This document shows positions 61,108 through 64,000 of a stretch of DNA of 64,000 nucleotides, one piece after another. The notes under the pieces are model-generated. The model saw only the letters and a program-made list of their open reading frames with translations, ran no database searches and had not been told where the DNA came from. Source of the stretch: Aquila chrysaetos chrysaetos (Eukaryota > Chordata > Aves > Accipitriformes > Accipitridae); contig NC_044030.1 in assembly GCF_900496995.4 (NCBI RefSeq), positions 11,901,851 through 11,965,850 on the forward strand. Reading direction: 5' to 3'. The translations under genes and the position numbers were made by a program. Position 1 is the stretch's first letter. The number at the start of each line of letters is the position of its first letter.

Positions 61108-64000
61108 AGATATGCTTACACTTATTATAAATGCAGCAAAGTAAGGAACAGGTTTTTTTCTAATTCTTTTCAAATGCGTGACTTTGTGTGTGCTCAGCTG
61201 ATCATGTCAGGAAAGACAGTTAAACTTTAGCTGGTGGAGGTGGCCTCATTTTCTCAGGGGCAAGTGGTTTCAGAAGTCGCTACTGGAGCACTTTGTCCCC
61301 TGGCAGGGACGGGGAGACACGTCTGGTTTAATGCTGACCGTTCTCTGCATTCATATGCATACCATCAGTCTTACTGTTTCTTCATTTGGGCCTTTCACAC
61401 AACACTAGCAGGGAAAGAAGCATTTGTTTTAGTGAAAAATGTGATTGTGAAAACATAAATTATCAGCAGGCTGCAGGCATAGGTTGCTCTCTTCTAAAAC
61501 TAATTGTAACCCACTTTTATTTAGCGTTTGACATTGTCCATTTAATTCAGCACTGGAGTTTTATACAGGTTTCTAAAGCGTCACTTACAGTTTCATTATC
61601 TGACTTCAACAGCAAGAAACAACATTGGTGAGCTATGTTTAACTCAAAAGAAGCAATAAAAGAACATATGCTTATTAAGCAGTAATAGAGGAATCCTACT
61701 AAGCTATCTCTAAAATTGCTTCCCAAACTAGAAGTATGCATTCTTCAAATGAGTATTGGGTACTCTTCTCCCAGAAGGAGCCAGTTAGTATTTATCATCA
61801 ACATTAATGTGGCTGAGAGAGATATGTTGGCCAACGACAGATTGCAGTATGAGCAAAGTAGTTTTGAGAGGTAGTTATGTATCTCCTCCTGTTGGATAAA
61901 GACTTCCTAATCTGAATTTATCTAAAGAAAAATTGACAGAGCAATCAATATACTTACTCACAGACTAACTGTGGGTGGATCTGGCACAGAAAACACAACC
62001 AGGAGTATATACCAAAGTCTACTGAGATCTGTGTTAAGAAATTGTGTTTTTCTGAGCTTCTATTATTTTGACAAAATTGAAAATCATATTCTTATCCATT
62101 CAAATAAAGAGTTAAGTGATCTGAGATACAATCACTTTGTAAAGCATATTAAGTTACATATCTGTACATTGACATTGTGCTAATACATATTAATATACCC
62201 TGTTGTATCTGGAAAAGTAATGAAATAGTTGTTTCTGAATTCTCAACTCTTTGCTAAAATTTGTTGTAAAACCTTTCTTTTTATCCAGAAACAAAATTCC
62301 CTGTGCAGTAGGATTTCCCCCCGCCTTTTTTTTTTTTCTTTCCTCCCCAGAAGGAAGAATTAATGGACCATTCAGAAGGAAACAATCTCTGTGAGGAAAG
62401 ATGCAAATCAATCATCTGTGAGTGGCTGATGTCCTCACACAGTCACTTGTGCTGGGCAGCCTACGGGGATGGAAGAATACCCCTCTCTGCTGACCTGCTT
62501 CATCCTGAGGAAGGGAGTTTGCCATTGCCCACTGGGTGGAGTTGTCTTCCCTCCTATCCTACCCCTCAGACCAGGATTGTTCCTCTGTCAGCCTTGCCCT
62601 CCAGCATACTCCAGGCTTGGAATGAAAGGCAAGGAAAAAGTTAGAGGAAAAGTCTCACTGGGGGCAGAGAGAGCACCTGGAGAGACCAGGGACTGACAGA
62701 AATGTTAGTGGCTGTAATAACCACCTAGGATTCACAGACCACTTAAAAGGAATGCAGAACAAGCATTTGCAAAAGATGAAATTTGCTCCTTTCCCCGTGA
62801 AGTGCAGGTGAGCTGGCAGTTGTAAAAAAATCTGCAGATGTTCTTGAGGAAAAAGAAAAATTTGTCAGTGGGTTCGAGAAAATGCTTATACTGGTCTTGG
62901 GACATCAGGATGACTCTCCTGGTACAGATTGTTGGTTCAGGAGCAAAACCTACATAAGCTGTGATATAAGCTGGTCCTGCTCCACTTCTGTTGGGCACAC
63001 TCCCATGAGAGCTGGATGGCACGATCATAAGCATTTGTCTCCTGGACACATGTAACGCAAAGAGCTCTTCTGCAGAAAAAGGCAGATGACTGCAGATCTC
63101 AAGGGAACAAATTTTGCCTCAGGTTTTTAAACATTAAACTCATAGCCTTTCGATCTGGGGCAGTCCACTGTGACACTACAGGGTTTTTTTCTGTTAGTCT
63201 CTACATTCCTCCCCTGCCGCCCATTTGTAGCCCACCATTCCCATCACAGCTGGGCTGTTTTAGAAGATTTTCAGAAGGCTTTAGTAAAAAGTATATGTTA
63301 ACTCTTTAAAACCCTATCTGGCCTGGAAAGATGCTCTGGCATGGGACCCTCAGGCAGACTGCGGTTGCTTGCTAGCTCTCAGCTTGCTTGTGAGCACAGA
63401 CAACTTTCTTATCAGCACTTCTCTCTTCAGCTCCCACTCAGGGTAACAGGCACAACTGTATTTCCCTTCACTTGTTCTTTTCACAGCAGTTCTACATAAG
63501 ACTGTAAGCTCCATGGTATGTATGCTATCTTTTACAGTCCCACAAAAATTTGGCTGTCTCACTGTTACAGTTACACACGCCCCCAACACAACAGTGCTGG
63601 CAGACCTCCTTGAAGTCATTACCTGCACCGTGCTTTGGATCAAGGCCTAATGAACTGCAATTATTTGAGGAGGAGCTTATTATTAAGCTGACATCTTTAT
63701 CACTAGACCAAATCCTTCAGTTCTTTACTGAGGCAAAACCCTCCCAGTTGCAGTCAGTAAAATCTGTAGGCTGTAGCTGCATGCTGCATGTCTGAAGCAA
63801 AGCATAATAGTTTAATTACCTCTTGAATTGGTATGTAACTCCTAATAGGTGCCATCTATCAGTACAGAAATGGAAACAAGGACTGAAATGTTAACATTGC
63901 TTAGTTTAGTTCTGTTGAGGTGAAATATCCAAACAGCTTTTCTCCTTGGAGAAGAGACCTCAGCATTACCAAGGCAGGGGTTGTTGATTTGAAGCCATGG
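61108..64000. other. Intergenic region to window end; no gene recognised
   Basis: Short ORFs only, the longest 105 codons, none with recognisable similarity. No transposon signature seen. Confidence 0.5.

Noticed and set aside
1-64000. CRISPR arrays, bacterial operons or tRNA and rRNA genes
   Set aside because: None seen; the sequence is vertebrate nuclear DNA.

Overview
This is a stretch of bird nuclear genome. The evidence is intron-split vertebrate coding sequence, three CR1 LINE fragments with the avian 3' tail (repeated attctatg-type octamers), and three solitary LTRs of an avian endogenous retrovirus family. A clear TMEM215 orthologue suggests the Z chromosome, because the human gene lies on 9p, which corresponds to avian Z; that is recall and inference, not something the sequence proves. 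There is no sign of bacterial or plasmid DNA.

Layout. From 1 to 19.1 kb the plus strand carries the 3' part of a receptor-type guanylyl cyclase: 14 consecutive coding exons (1248 to 19102) encoding 532 residues. They comprise a pseudokinase-like kinase homology domain, a coiled-coil hinge and a complete guanylyl cyclase domain. The extracellular and transmembrane exons lie upstream of the window. Every splice junction I could place keeps the frame, so the gene looks intact. Its introns hold one solo LTR, a 26-base tandem duplication, an old CR1 scrap, and two copies of a decayed, possibly once-coding repeat arranged in a rearranged inverted fashion. From 19.1 to 30.0 kb no gene is visible. 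At 30.0 to 30.7 kb the minus strand carries the intact single-exon TMEM215 coding sequence, running tail-to-tail with the cyclase. Its upstream region is a strongly GC-rich, CpG-rich promoter (about 30.4 to 31.7 kb) full of simple repeats, including a 33-base poly-C run. From 31.7 to 64 kb I see no protein-coding gene. That stretch holds CR1 fragments at 34.9-36.6 (minus), 38.8-40.1 (plus) and 60.1-61.1 kb (plus), solo LTRs at 48.6-49.2 and 52.2-52.8 kb, a 20-base poly-C run, and a few AT-rich stretches that look like conserved regulatory DNA but cannot be confirmed here.

How the parts relate. The two genes are unrelated in function as far as is known. The cyclase would make cGMP at a membrane in response to an extracellular signal; TMEM215 is a small two-pass membrane protein. 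The most unusual item is the cyclase itself. Its kinase-homology and cyclase sequence does not read like any of the familiar mammalian receptor cyclases (natriuretic peptide receptors, GC-C, the retinal cyclases or GC-G), and parts of it resemble invertebrate membrane cyclases as I remember them. It may be an ancient receptor cyclase kept in birds and absent from mammals.
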